DNA of 64,000 bases, from contig OX421967.1 in NCBI GenBank assembly GCA_949128115.1, positions 23,576,635 to 23,640,634 on the forward strand, in the 5' to 3' direction. The first letter of the stretch is position 1; each line of letters opens with the position of its first letter. Below are positions 1 through 12,653 of the stretch, in pieces. Below the pieces are notes generated by a model. It saw only the letters and a program-made list of their open reading frames with translations, was not told where the DNA came from and did no database searches. The DNA comes from Anaspis maculata (Eukaryota; Arthropoda; Insecta; Coleoptera; Scraptiidae). Position numbers and translations under genes: made by a program.

Positions 1-1470
1 TTTTTTGTAGAAGGAACGGGATAAAACTAAGTTTAACACCCTCATATCATCCGGCTAGTAATGGAGCTGCGGAGAATGCAGTAAAAAGTGTCAAAATAGC
101 TTTAAAGAAATCTTTCGATGATCCACAAAACGGTTCTAGCTCGATTTCTTGTATCTGTCAAGATATCTTCCAAATTACAGGACAACGTCTCACTGCATGA
201 CTGGTACTCCAGTTGTAAACCCCTTGAGTTGAAGTAGCAGCGTTGGTGCCGGGCGACCAAGATTACAGTTTGTCAGTGAAATTGAAACTTTTGCTACTTT
301 GTCACTTTGACATAAAGCTAAGAATTTCAAAAATCAGTACTTTTTGCGTCAACAGAGCTGTACGCGTTTTCAATGGCGGTGACCGTACACAAAAATAGAC
401 TCCAAGAAAGAGGTTGTGAGGTAACGTGATGTGTGAAGTGAATATATAAAAGTTAATACCGTCTGACCTGGGTGACCAGTTCAAGCCGCTCATGGCTTCG
501 GGGCAAGGAGAATCGCTCCTCGGGTATATACCCCTTGATGGTCTTGGCCACGATTAGCTCATAGTCTGGAGTGAGTGTGGGTTCGGGTTATGGGATTTCG
601 TGCATTCAGCATAGGGTCAAGGATAGGAAAAGCAAAAAGGAAACAGGTCAACAGTTATATTCATGACGTAAGGTTACATAACAAAAGGAATACAAAACAA
701 ACTGTAACCGTTTCTGGTGTTACGAAGAAAGCAAAATAAAATAGAAAAGATACTTAGTAGGTCCCAGAGTGAAGCTCATAACCATCCTCGACCTTTCTCT
801 GTCCATCGGTGAAACCATCGTTCTTACTGGAAAACTGCCACGGCTACAGGACTCGCCTCGTGGTGTTAGGTCTCCGTCAGCACTTGAGAAGGTAAATCGG
901 GCGCCACCAGTGTAGCAGCGGAGTAGACGGAGCCCTACGAGGGTCCTAACGGCACACTGGAGCCAGCCGGGCAATCCTCCAGTAAGACAGCTTCACCTAG
1001 AACATCGAAAGGAATCAGAGACACATACACTACTTTGGTATCTTTCCCCAAAATTTATATCCCTACCCCAATTTTGATGATATTGCCGAAAAAGGTAATA
1101 ATAGGTGGGTAATAGTCAAATGATATAGACGATAGACGTCGACAGATAATTTAGAGTTGGTGGCGGCTCAACCTTCCGTGAGCAAAGGCCAGGTCAACAG
1201 ACATGTACGCTGGCATGCCATTATAACAAAGCACCACTTAACTGGACTGTGCTGTGGCGGATAGACGCCGACTGAGAGATGGATCGCCTGGTGATGTCTA
1301 CGATGGTACCACGACGGGGCGTATTCTGTAGACGCCGGCGCTGTCGTATGGTGGCCCACGGTTGACTGACGAAGCGAAAGCAGACAGTTGGAAGTCGCTA
1401 TGGTCATCTGGCAGCATCAATATGTCAGGAACTCTGATTTTCAGGAACAGCACAATACCAGTGACAGGCC

Positions 1471-1707
1471 ATGTCAACGGGCAACAGGAGAATTTGGATG
1501 ATCATAACTGGCAAAACAGGAAACAGGACTGGGAAGACTGGAGCGGATGACGATGAGGATGATGTTCAGTCAACGCCGGAGGAACAGCAGCAATCTCGAC
1601 GGCGGAGACGAGGTGGTGGATTGGAATCTAGCTCGACACCGGAATGGATGAAAGCTTCATCGGTGGAGGGACAATGGAGATGTGGGCGGCCGGGGCGGCC
1701 TAACTAA
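1471..1707 (+). CDS. Weak candidate coding segment, acidic then Arg-rich
   Basis: This is a 78-codon open frame in a GC-rich patch. The translation runs through a short Asp/Glu cluster (DDDEDD), a Gln run, an Arg run (RRRRR) and a segment containing TPEW. I do not recognise the family. There is no convincing splice site or poly(A) signal tied to it, and an overlapping frame on the same strand (1362-1550) also stays open. It could be a piece of an exon or chance low complexity in GC-rich DNA. Confidence 0.12.
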   Translation: MSTGNRRIWMIITGKTGNRTGKTGADDDEDDVQSTPEEQQQSRRRRRGGGLESSSTPEWMKASSVEGQWRCGRPGRPN

Positions 1708-3935
1708 CGTCTTCTTCTACTCGATCATCTTCTTCTTTCGAACCAAACTCGAAAACCAATCTCACGAGCAGCGCTCTTCTCAAAACCCAAAAACTGTCTC
1801 CCCTCTTGTTATCCCTACCAACCACACCTTCACTTTTTTTTTCTTCCGCCTACTCCTCACATTTCACACCGTTTCAAAGTGACAGATTTAAATATTGAAA
1901 GGTCTTCTTAGATTTGTTTGTCATTGTCAGCATAGGCAGTTGAATACAGGCAGCTGCGACGCGACGTAAGCAATCGCACGGCACGCCGCCCAAATGATTT
2001 ATTACGATATTACTGGATCACAGTTGGCACGCTGCGCTCGCTTTTCAGCGTTTTACGGAAATGACATCCCCTGTGGATTTTTTCAAGTCGGGACAAAACA
2101 AAGTGGACATTAATGTAATTGAATTTAAAGTTTACGTCTCTTTCTGCACTACAAAAGGAGATAAAATCGCGCAGTTCTCAATTGTTCCACTTGCCCTACG
2201 CCAGAACTCACGGGCTGACCTTTTCTCCTCTCCACCGGATGATCCGCTCCTACTCCTGCATTGAGACCCGTTGTGATATTCTTGCCACTTCTGTTTCGGC
2301 CATCAAGGAGGTTTTCGGCTCTTTGTCATGATTGCTTCGGGCTTGTTCTGTCTTCTTCACTGTGTTCCCTACTTGTATTATGTTCTATGCATTCACACAT
2401 TCTATAAATAGGCAATGCCCTGTTGAATTTCCATCAAAAAATCGACTCCCTCTTTGTTATCCACATATTTTATGGCCATGGCTGATGTGGACAAATTAAT
2501 GCGCACTAGCTGATTAGTTAGGTAATCAAGAAGGGATCAACCGCAAGGTAAACAGAACCAAAGCCGAAAAACACGTAATAATGTGCGTGATCATGAAGTC
2601 GATCAAAATCTAGTCTCTGGACAACAAAGCGCGATTAGCTACAACGTAATCGTTTTCTTTTCAATATCGAAACAGTTCATGTTTTTTTTTTTGGGAGAGA
2701 GGGATTGGAATGATGAAAAAAACGCTCGCTCAAGCCCGACAGGAAACTCGATAAGAAACTTCCAAGCGTCCCCCGAAGTATACCAACCAACCTTTTTAGT
2801 GACATTTTCGCAGCCCCCTGGGACAGTCGCTTCTTTGATCTTATATTGGACCGATCCGAATATTGCCAATCTCTCCCCTAAATAACTCAAAGGCCAACTT
2901 TTTGGGGGAAATACACAGTAGGTATAGAGGACCGTATCGTCACCCAGTGAGGGGACTATTGCAAATAACGCGCTCTCGAGAGCTAGTTGATGGCATATCG
3001 ATCTGTGACGTCACCGGCACGTCGCGACGCTTTTCCAGCAACAGGCAATATCAACAGGCGGCAGTGTCGTGCAGCGCGTCTCGACGTCAACACCTTCCAC
3101 GTCAGGCCACACTCCGGAACCGCGTGTGCCAAAAAAAAGTGCCAATTTTTTTTGTCGTCGAACAACTCACTTTTTAAAGTTTCTTCCATTTTTGTCGATA
3201 ATTGTACCTATGGTTGTCTACCGGGCTGCTCGAATTTTTTGTCAGTTCTATAACCACGTGTCCGGTCACGTGTTTGTCAAGTAAACAGTACAACAAAAAG
3301 AAACCGGAAGTGTCGGTAAACACGATGGTCGATTGCGGACAAGGCAGCGAATCACCTTCCAGCAGATTTGTTTGTCCCAACGATCGACAATTGGCGCTGC
3401 GGGCCAAGTGAGTAAGCAAACAAACAATTACAAAGCTGTAAACACCTGGTTATCAGTGACAGATGTGGGTATTACAACAAGTTAATTGCCTATCAACTCA
3501 ACGCTGTCACTAGAAGAGCCAAGTTTCCGGCCGATATGATTCCCCTTTTATTGGAGGCAATCCGAGAAGAAGGCAATAACATACACAAAGCCACAGACAA
3601 AGCCTATTATTAACCCTTGTTTGTCTGGTTCATGCTTAGGTTTAGGTATCGCTCGGAAATGTATTGTTTTCCGAACGCACATATGTGCGGGAGAGAATGG
3701 AGATATTGGAGAAAAGGCTAATTAAATTTCACAGGGAGAGGCCAATTAAAATTCAAAAAAGCTCTCGTCATGGGAGGCGCGCGCTGGAATTCTAAGAGAT
3801 TTTCCTGGAAGCAACTGAGGAGTCAAGAGTAACCGAAAATAACTTTGGAATTGCTCAATTAACGTGGACGTGACGTGGGCGCACGTGTTTCAGAGAGACA
3901 AGAGAGGAAAGCTCGTTGTTAATTGAGCTTTTATG

Positions 3936-4113
3936 AGTTAATGAACCGAATGATTCTGATTCGCACTTCTTGGACGCCGGCCGTCTTCGTGGAGGTGGCT
4001 CCACCCAGGGACGGGCTGGCCCAGATGGGCAGCACACCCTTAGTGGGCTTGTATAGTACCAGCACCAGCCTTGCGGGACCTCGACCCCAAGCACAGGACA
4101 GCCCTAAAATCTG
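3936..4113 (-). CDS. Weak candidate internal exon (GC-rich island)
   Basis: On the minus strand a cag acceptor-like site near 4113 is followed by about 50 open codons containing KPTKGVLPIWASPSLGG, inside a GC-rich island surrounded by AT-rich DNA. The base composition contrast is what makes it look exonic. No start codon, good donor site or neighbouring exon was found, and I do not recognise the protein. Competing open frames exist in the same interval on both strands. Confidence 0.18.
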
Positions 4114-5283
4114 AAAGTTTTCAACATAAAACTTCACATCTGTGAAATAAAAATTCCCAGGGACTAAAAGAACGACGATAATTTACACATCCGTGGAGGG
4201 GTGCAATGGGCCCAATAGAGAGGCCTACGTGCCAGATGGAACCACGTTCCATCAACTGGTTCCATCAACTCCTTCTAATAGATCCACGATGAAAATTTTA
4301 CAAATTTGATACAACACAATACAAATTTCAAATGCTGCTTCTTATTTTGCTGGGCTGAAGAACAAAAACACGTCGTATCAACGATCAATGCCTTGGCATT
4401 ATCAGTTTTGCCAGCCGAGGACGCTACAATACCTAAGGATAAAATCGATAGAATTGGCGAATCAAGAATGAAAACTGAATTCTTAACGTATAAAATTTGA
4501 TATACGTGGTCCTTTCTGAAAGGACCCACGATTTTCTCTCCGAGGAGGCATGTAGCCAGCATATTTTCAAATGTACGGTTCCATTCCCTTACACAAGGTG
4601 GACTAACTTCGAAAAATTTCAAATGAGACAAGAATTGTTTTGAGCCGGTTTCAAATTTTTTAATTTGAGTTAGGTAGGTACTATTTTTCACTCAATGGGT
4701 GGAACTCAGCTATGGTCTTGGACAATGGACGTACCTTATCTCCGTAGAGCTACCAGCTACCTCCCTCCTCTCCGTTAGTCCAGAATGCAAACTGCGTATG
4801 TCTTTAACATTTTGACCTCGGCTAACTATGAATACTTAATTGAAATTAGGTACAACAGGCCCCTTTGTATACGCCATGATAATTACCGGCCTTGCTGTTA
4901 ATTGCGCGATTCTCTTATAACAAGAACAAGACCTTGTATTTCGACGTCACTGAACTGCAAGAAAAGAGCAGATTCTAATTATTTCATTAGCTGATGAAGT
5001 ATTAACCGACTAATATGTAGTTATTCGAATAATTTTAGTCATTTGAAACATTTTTCTCTCCTAAGTTTATTTAATAGCCCAGGCATTTTGGTTGGAGAAA
5101 CGGCAAAACATGAAACTGTATACATCTCAAGGTGCACTGTCTGCTTCAAAATGATCCATCCTAGTATTCTAGTTCTCAACCACTGGGTCGATTTCTATAA
5201 CCGTGATCTTGACGAACGAAGGATATTGAATCCGAGTGAATGATAACCGGTAGCTATATTGTCCCAAATTCAACAGTAGTGAT

Positions 5284-5432
5284 GACCACGAGACTCCAGT
5301 TTTCGAGACGAGACCTGAGACGAAACTTGAAATTCTCTCAACGAGACGAGACATTCTGTTGGTCTCGGTTGGTCTCGTCTCGAAACTCTCACAAGAGTTC
5401 CGAAGTCTTGTACGAGACTCTTGTGACAAATA
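5284..5432. repeat. GAGACGAGAC inverted repeat tract
   Basis: The tract holds repeated GAGACGAGAC on its left side and the reverse complement GTCTCGTCTC on its right, so it can fold back. It looks like a short palindromic repeat or MITE remnant. I could not fix its ends or a target duplication. Confidence 0.55.
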
Positions 5433-8057
5433 GATACTGATACATATTTGTGAGCTATTCAATTCAAGTATCTTTTAGTCGTAAGGACTTCTCAAATTAT
5501 ACTAAAAATATGCTTAATTGTAAGGTATAATCGCCGCTAACCCGGACGGACTCTGTTTTTATAAGCAATTCCAAAGATAGTCGGAGATTTTTATGCGTCT
5601 TTAGTACAGTTAGATCAACAATTATTTTCAAGGGTCAAGGGTGGCCCTGACGCCGTGAATGCAGCAGCGTGAGTGGTGTATAGACAATACAAATAGAGAA
5701 GACCATATGTTATCACCACCGTCGTCACGGATATTGGGGCATCAAAAATCAGCAAACCTTTTTTTGAATGATGGACTCATCCCGATAGTGACGATAACTT
5801 TTCGAATAATAATTTCACATAATTGGGACTTTGACATTATGGAGGCACTTTTTAGCGCCTTTTCGTAGGAAATCCGCTATTAGCCGTGCTTTGAAGTCCG
5901 TCCGTCTGTCCGTCTTGTAGTTGAACTCCTCCCAAATGAAAAGTCGTAGCGGTATCGGGTTTTTTGCAAATTAATGCTGATTGTCTGCGGATGGGAAAAG
6001 GCACAAAAAATATTTGATTGTACAAATCAAACACAAATCTGTTGTGGGCGACACAAAACTTTCCCGACTGGGTATCCAGGAATCTACGGAAATTTTTGTC
6101 TCAGTCGTTCCTTCGGGTAGGCACTTGGGAGTTTAAGAGATAAATAGATTCAAGCAAAATTTGCAGGAAACTGAACATTTTATTAAAAAGGTTTTTGAAT
6201 TTCGCGGAAAAATTCCAAGCTTCTTCTAATTCCATTGTAAAAATCGTCAATTAATGACTTCCTTTTGAGCTCTCTAATTTGAGTCAGCCCTCGGCGATAA
6301 GCAGATTTTAAATTTTCGACTGGAAAACTTTTGGAAAATTGGGAAAAGAAATTGTTAGAAAATATTCAAGAACCAGTTACCTCTTGTTTAAAAAAAAATT
6401 GGTGAAAATCTGTTCACGGGATAAAAAGTTGAAAATTTGCAGTTTTTCGAGAGTGGAAAAATCGAAAACCGTTGATTCGATTTCAAAAATTTTCTTTTCA
6501 AGAATGATTTTTAATCCTTTCTCCAATTATGACTCTCAGCAAGTCTGCACCTGAAATCAATATTTCGTAGAGCTTACCGCATGTCGAAATTTGCTCTGCA
6601 GTTTTTTTGGAAATTACGGAATGTGGAAGTTCCATTTTGAAAAAATCACCGCCGGAAAACCGGTACCGCGTCGCATTTGAAAATAGACCTACACGACGCC
6701 CAATGTGATCTACTTTTGATATCAACTCAAACGCGGGTCGTTCTGATCAAAATCCGTGGGTGGCCGTCTCTGGCGGTAACGGCCAGAAGAAAGTTCAAAA
6801 ATTCGTAACGCCCGACTGGAAAATGGTGGAAAACTCGAACTTCAGTCTTAGTTTGGTTCTTATATTATGTTCTAGTTCTAGTCAAATCTGGTTCCAATCC
6901 ATCGGATAGATTCTGAATAATTAAATGGCCAACTTTTTAACTTTGACATTCTTTAATTATTGACAAGTCACAGTTAGAGGAATACTTCAAACTGTTCTGA
7001 ATACAGCTTTTTCAGGGCTTTCAAATAACATATTGCAAGTCAAGTTTCGTGGAATAAACCTTCTATCATTTTTGATAGTGACACTTCAGTTTGCCTGATG
7101 ACAGCCAAAAACTAATCAGCTCATTTGACAGAAAGACCCTGTCTGTATACCAAATTTCAAGTCGATCGGGTTAACGGTTTGGCACCTGTCAGAAAGGTCT
7201 CCTGCATCATCACATACCTTTCTCTTCCGAGTGAAGGGACAGGTCGGGAAAGTAAATTTAAAATGTTTAAAACGTCGGTATTCAACGCTACGGTGTAAAC
7301 TTCTACATCTAAGAATCTTGCAAACCGTTGTAGATACATGCATACACCCAGCAAATGAAAGATGCAGAAAGAGATGAAAAAAATTTAGTGAAAACATTAA
7401 TTAACCTGATTGATTGATTTTCAAGGAAGATATTTTCATTTTTATGCGAAATATATATGCAGATGCGATTTTCAAGTCGCGGCGCTGCGGCAACAGTGAA
7501 CGGTGTACTTATCTGCACTCTGAAAATGCGCTCATGAGACTCACCCTCGTGAGGACTTTGCTACTTGTTTGAGACGAAATGTTGGTCGAAAATGCTGAAA
7601 AAACAACCAAAGTCTATGAGAAAAACAAAAGTTAACAGTCACATCTTGGGAATAAAATAAAATAAGAGAAACCTGGTAACCTGTTTGAACGCGTCTTGAA
7701 AAAGTGCCTCGATAATGTCAAAGCTCGAAAACTAAAAACTTATCAAAATGTATGTTTACAGGATTGAAATATTTAGTTATGAAATTCCAAAAAACTTCTC
7801 CAATCAACTTCTCCGCTTTGTATGTACTATAATGATGAAGTTACCTATAGAACAGACTTCTTGAATCTGGGAGACATTGTATCGTAAGTACATAAAGTCA
7901 TAAATCAAGTGATCTAAGAGGGTATCTTGTTATCAAAAGATTATTCCATCAAGCATCACAAAAATTCCCAAAAATCGGGCAATCCTTTGGGGCAACCCAC
8001 TTCAATTGTTTTGGCCAGTTTATTTAAGAACGTATGTTTAACGAAGAGGAAGTATAA
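5433..8057. other. AT-rich intergenic stretch, no gene seen
   Basis: No coding signal is visible. A short GTCCGTCC/GTCTGTCC microsatellite sits near 5898-5916, next to a GGCACTTTTTAGCGCC inverted repeat that may be the end of a MITE. The rest is AT-rich unique or degenerate repeat sequence. Confidence 0.5.
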
Positions 8058-8061
8058 ATAC

Positions 8062-8518
8062 TCTTACGGTATTCGGGTTCACCTATTTCTAAATTGAACG
8101 CGCGGATTTACTTGTAAACAAACTGCACTTTATTCACTACTACCGATACAACTAAATAACGCACACAATTATTAATCGCTTAGAAATTCACAATGTCGCT
8201 TGAGATGTTATCGCCACGGTCGCTCGATTCCAACTCTGTCTGTCTGCCAGGTCGAGTTCCTCTCTTATAGTGGCATCGAAGGTTTTGGATGCTTCCTGTT
8301 TGATCGTTGGAGTTTCCAGCACACACGGATTTTTCTGGTATCTGCGTCGAGATGGGTTCCAGAGCCGAATGGAATATACGCGTACCTTCTACGGCACCTC
8401 CACCAGAAGTCTCGATGTGTCGTGACCTACTGCTGCAGTCTCTCGATGCCTCCCGAATGCGACGCGGAAACCTAGATTTCTCCGGAAAGAGCCGGGATGG
8501 TCGCAAGCAGCTCTAACA
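8062..8518 (-). mobile_element. Solo LTR, 4-bp ATAC target duplication
   Basis: This is a solo long terminal repeat in minus orientation. It begins TGTTAGAG (8518) and ends near TCTTACGG (8062), and the same four bases, ATAC, flank it at 8058-8061 and 8519-8522. Its sequence is a diverged, reversed copy of the LTR at 51334-51756, including an AATAAA signal (complement of 8129-8134). Four-base duplications and TGTTAC/GTAACA-like termini fit Ty3/gypsy-type elements. No internal pol region is present, so it probably arose by LTR-LTR recombination. Confidence 0.85.
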
Positions 8519-8522
8519 ATAC

Positions 8523-10477
8523 GAGCATTAAGGCCCCAGGTGTCGATTTTGTACTCGTGAACACTTAACTGACGTGAAAATAATGGCGGACGACCGACAA
8601 AGTTGATGTTGTGTAACGCAACTACCTATACCTACTTAGAAGTATTTGAAACAGGTGTGAGGATGATGAAATAGGTAGTTGATGTAAATCCAGCTTGTTT
8701 CATGAATAGCATTTCTGTAGAGCTGCCCTTCCTCACGTGGCAATTTTGATCAGTCGTCAAGACTTCAAATATGATCTACTTGATGGTGTACAATAGTTGA
8801 CATTTTTTAACATTAAATTAAAAACTCTTGTCTGTATAGTTGTATAGTCTTTCCACATGAACCGTAATTCGAGTGACCTGCGAGATTTTTCTCAAGTTTC
8901 CAAAGCTGAACAATGGAAAATCCCCAAATATATATTTACGGTTGGTTGCACTGACGAGTGGTGACATTCGGCTCGATAATTCACGACGAATGAAACGCAT
9001 GTTTGGTAAATTTCCGCTTTATACAAAGTTTCTACGATATCGTGATGTCTGGCGCTTCTTTTTATTTTAATGGAAAAATTACGTCATTTTTCGACCTGTT
9101 TTAATTTTGGCAGTGAACAAAGGAATCAATGTAAATCCTGCGACATTTGACAATTGAGAAAAATACTCTTAACCTCTTGAAGCGAGTTCGATTCTTCGAC
9201 GCTTCAGTGTAAAAATGCGATGCATCGACCATTTTACATGCTTCAGTCAAAAAGACGCATCAAGTCCTGAAAGATATGACAAAATAACAAACCCCCGGCG
9301 TGGTGGTCGCAATGGGCAGCAGGATTTACATCTCAAAACTCTATCAATCTAAGTTTCAAAGAGCCCAGTAGTTCAATGTTGGGTATTGAACAGGAATTAG
9401 TGTAACAGCCTTCAATTTGCCATTGCAACAACTTGCGTTTTGGGCCCCGCGCGAAACAAGTTTGTGTCAGCACTATGACTCTGGCCATCAGGACGGTTGA
9501 GAGGCCCGTGCGGTTTTGGTGCCTAAATGACGGTAACACGTTCCTGCGGCCCTCGACTCGCATTTCCAAGCATGACCCGGTGAATTTTCCAACGTTCAAC
9601 ACGTTTCAACGTTCAAATGCTGGGAAACGATCCGTTAGCCTTGAGCACGCAACTTGAATTCTTTACCAAACGAACGACTCGTGTTTTAGAAAAAAAACGA
9701 AAAATCGTCTATCTGTGACATTTGTCGTTCGGTTTTTTGTTTCGTTAATAGTACCTCCCTCTAGGTAGGTTCAATTACTTTAAACTGCGTAGGTCTTGAA
9801 CAACCTACCTTCATCCAACTTGAATATATTGCGTTGCAATAACATCCAAATATAATAATTCCTACGCTGTAATTGCCGTTGAAGTTTTTAATTGCACATT
9901 TAACTAAAACTCGAGTTTCAACTTCACTGAACTGAAATGAAACAGTTGCGCTGATGTGGATCATTATTCTTATTAGCTTAATGAATATCACGTCTCAAAT
10001 TGTATTTTTTCAAGCTTTGAACTTTTCTGGGGCTTTTCTCACATAAATACAATAAAATTTGAAGTGTAAAAGATTCAGTTGTCTTTTTCTAGATATAGAC
10101 AATAATTCATAACTTCAATAAACTTGGCTTGACACAAACAGAAAATTTGTGGTGTAGACTTGGACAAAAATATCGGGAATTGACTTTATAGTACCATGTC
10201 CTCCAGGTCGGAATATGAGTAAAACGATTAAAAGCACAAGAGATTCCAATAAAAGCACTGATGTGTCTTGAACAGAAATAATCATTTGTGAACGCCATCT
10301 TCATAGATTTTGCTTCTCCAAGCTCCAGGTCCCTATCAATGCTCAAGAATAAGTTTCATAATACTTAAGCTGGATCAAGTATAAAAAGACTTGAGCTGAG
10401 ATGTTTCGAAAGTTGAGTTTTTCAGGCACTCATAGAGTTTAGTAAAGATACAGTTTCGATCAAAGCTTTTTGGCACC
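8523..10477. other. Intergenic stretch left of the Polinton-like element
   Basis: No gene is recognised. Around 9040-9060 there is a short segment (GATGTCTGGCGCTTC) that recurs in inverted form near 61370, so part of this stretch is dispersed repeat. Short open frames near 9430-9660 are not recognisable and lack splice or poly(A) context. Confidence 0.5.
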
Positions 10478-10525
10478 GTTTATAGTAGAGAGAGAAGAGG
10501 GCGACTGAATCAAGTTTCATTACAT

Positions 10526-10690
10526 GTAATTACAGAGGAGGTAATTACGACGTCGGTAATTAGACCGGTCCTACCGCTCTACAGTACACTCTTTAGGGTA
10601 CGACGCCGGGTGCTATAGAGACGTGATATGGGTCAGGATCCTGAAACCGAGCTCATTAATTATTGAGGTAATTACTAGAGAGGTAATAAC
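10526..10690. promoter_or_regulatory. Phased GTAATTAC boxes in left TIR
   Basis: Palindromic GTAATTAC boxes start at 10526, 10541 and 10556 (last base varies), then at 10668 and 10683 (one-base variant GTAATAAC). Spacing is exactly 15 bp within each group. The set is mirrored in the right TIR (for example 21035-21042). Phased short palindromes close to a terminus look like protein-binding iterons, for example for a replication or recombination protein. TAATTA is also a homeodomain core. The role is inferred. Confidence 0.55.
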
Positions 10691-11110
10691 ACCCTGAGAG
10701 TATGTGCACACCAGTTTTACCGTTGCGAGCTTGAACCCGCGGTTTACCTGGACCGTCGCTTTAGTCCTCCTCCTCCTCTTCATGCCTACCGCTGCAGGTG
10801 CAAAGCAGAACAGTGGCAGGTGCATGTGCCATCGTGTCTTCTCAGTCGAACCTCCTCCGACACCGTTTGCGCTATATTGGTAAGAGCGAGATGAAGCGCT
10901 GCCATCCTCTTAACACAGCTCGACCAAGCGCACAGCGGTGGGTCTTCTCCTCTCGCGCTCGGTTCTACCTGCTCTGCACGGCACAAAACCGCCGGATCGT
11001 GTTTTATGGCTGCTTCCAATCGAACATGCGAAGGAGTCGCAAAGGTAGGTCCTTCGCAAGGTCCTGATGGTCGGAGGTCCTTGCACATATTGGGGGCATG
11101 AGCGCTGCAT

Positions 11111-11112
<2 letters not shown>

Positions 11113-11167
<55 letters not shown>
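11113..11167. repeat. (GA)n tract in left TIR
   Basis: This is an uninterrupted 55-nt GA dinucleotide run, matched by (CT)n at 20401-20455 in the right TIR. GAGAG is the known binding motif of Drosophila Pipsqueak, and the element encodes a Psq-domain protein. Any link between the two is an inference. Confidence 0.85.
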
Positions 11168-11169
<2 letters not shown>

Positions 11170-11247
11170 ATTTCGCTCCCCATCTCTGTCTATCATCCTA
11201 TGCGCTGGCGGTCCAGCCAAACGCAGGTGTTTATGCATCGGTGAAAT

Positions 11248-11755
11248 CGGTGTACGGTTTCATTTATCGACGCTCACAACATGGGAACGAAGGGATGCAC
11301 GGCGCTTTAAAAAAATCAATGAGAGGAGGTACCTAATTTTTCCATATGACCGCTACGTCGCAATGTTTTAATCATAGCAAGGAGGGAGAATATGAAATAG
11401 ATATGGAAGCAGAGGTGAGGCGCACAGCGTTTTAAAAAAATTAGATGAGGTACCTAATTTTTCTGAGATGAGGTACCTAATTTTTCTATTTGCTCGCGCT
11501 TCGGTGTACGGTTTCATTTATCGACGCTCACAACATGGGAACGAAGGGATGCACGGCGCTTTAAAAAAATCAATGAGAGGAGGTACCTAATTTTTCCATA
11601 TGACCGCTACGTCGCAATGTTTTAATCATAGCAAGGAGGGAGAATATGAAATAGATATGGAAGCAGAGGTGAGGCGCACAGCGTTTTAAAAAAATTAGAT
11701 GAGGTACCTAATTTTTCTGAGATGAGATATCTAATTTTTCTATATGCTCGCTACG
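11248..11755. repeat. Direct duplication of about 254 bp inside left TIR
   Basis: Two consecutive units beginning CGGTGTACGGTTTC start at about 11248 and 11502. Each contains several GAGGTACCTAATTTTTC segments. The same duplication is present in the right TIR, so it arose before the arms were last homogenised. Confidence 0.8.
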
Positions 11756-12285
11756 TCGGAATGTATTAACCAAAACAAGTCGACATGCTCTGGACAGATG
11801 AAGCGATACATAGCTAACTGTTGTACTAATCATCATGATGTTTTTGATGGTAGGGGGTAATAGATACCTCGGTACATCATCTAGCTGTGTTTTAACGGCC
11901 ATTTTTACCTTCGTCACAATTCAAAAATTCAAATATTCAAATCCGGTATTGGTATGATATCCCCTGCCAGAGGGTGGAGGGTAGGGAGCGGCGGGTGGTA
12001 AACCGGGATTGTTCGATGAGGTGAACGAAACTGCTGGTTATATAGATATTGCTCGTTTATGGTTTTGTAAATTGCCGAATTAAGGGCTTTTTCTCGCGAG
12101 AAGACCTAAGCGCCGCATATGACAAAGCGCGCTATATCGGCTCCATCCCTGTCTATCATCCCACAGCGACATGGATATATTTGAGGCCTGTTAGATGCAT
12201 AAGGTGAGGTTTCCGACCGAGGGTCTGCAGGTATAAAGTGCTATTATCATACAAAACCGATAGGTACCTGTTCTTTAAAAAATTC

Positions 12286-12468
12286 ATGCTCTCAAAGCTC
12301 GGGGTATATTATAGAATTATATGCCATCATAGTTTCGAGGAAAATGGTGATATGATGGTGGTGTATGGAGATAATTCTACGAGCACTTTGGAAAAACCAT
12401 TTAGCAACACAACGAGACGGCTTCTATACCACTTTCTAAAGCATGGGGAAGCAGTGCCACTTGAATGA
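12286..12468 (+). CDS. 60-aa frame in left TIR, unknown
   Basis: This ATG-started frame of 60 codons begins MLSKLGVYYRI and runs toward the interior of the element. The right TIR carries the equivalent frame (19282-19100, minus) with the same start and stop and only a few residue changes (for example I to M, F to Y, final E to G). I do not recognise it. Conservation between arms may simply reflect TIR homogenisation, so its being a gene is unproven. A T-rich run follows it. Confidence 0.25.
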   Translation: MLSKLGVYYRIICHHSFEENGDMMVVYGDNSTSTLEKPFSNTTRRLLYHFLKHGEAVPLE

Positions 12469-12647
12469 AAACTACGAGTGCACTCGCTTTTTTTTTTATA
12501 AACCCAGCTGTGAATGAGCATAATGAGCACCGTTTACCTGGGATCGCATGGTTTAGCTGTAAAGATGTTGTGGGGTATGAGACAGTTCGGCATGCGTTAA
12601 TTAGCAGTAGCCGTTGAAAAAAAACCAGGCAATCATTTTTTCAAGAG

Positions 12648-12653
12648 TTTTAT
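12648..12653 (-). terminator. Poly(A) signal of the 219-aa gene
   Basis: TTTATT on the plus strand gives AATAAA on the minus strand, sharing bases with the stop codon context (TGAATAAA). Confidence 0.6.

Larger units (their letters stand above)
1..5280. other. Intergenic stretch without a confident gene
   Basis: I see no gene here that I can defend. Open frames are short and overlap on both strands. Two GC-rich islands (about 720-1710 and 3960-4110) stand out from the AT-rich background and are listed separately or as findings. On the minus strand near 925-909 a GGTGGCGCCCG stretch resembles a retrotransposon primer-binding site, but no LTR pair or pol frame accompanies it. A short hairpin (GTCCTTTCTGAAAGGAC) lies near 4508-4524. 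Confidence 0.6.
10484..12547 (+). repeat. Left TIR of the Polinton-like element
   Basis: This arm of about 2,064 bp pairs with 19024-21084. From the tip inward it holds GTAATTAC boxes, a 55-nt GA tract (11113-11167), a directly duplicated unit of about 254 bp (from 11248 and 11502) and a 60-codon frame. Translations of three frames placed along the arm are identical or nearly identical to those on the other arm, so the arms are very similar. The few differences I noticed lie in the inner half, for example near 11790, 12170 and 12210 and in the T run at 12490. Confidence 0.9.

Noticed and set aside
905..925. Retrotransposon primer-binding site (GGTGGCGCCCG, minus strand)
   Set aside because: No LTR, gag or pol accompanies it, so the match could be chance in a GC-rich patch.
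10786..11238. 150-codon frame on the minus strand of the left TIR (and its twin at 20330-20782)
   Set aside because: It contains a long Ser-Leu run from the GA microsatellite, overlaps other open frames on both strands, and identity between arms follows from TIR homogenisation. I see no domain.
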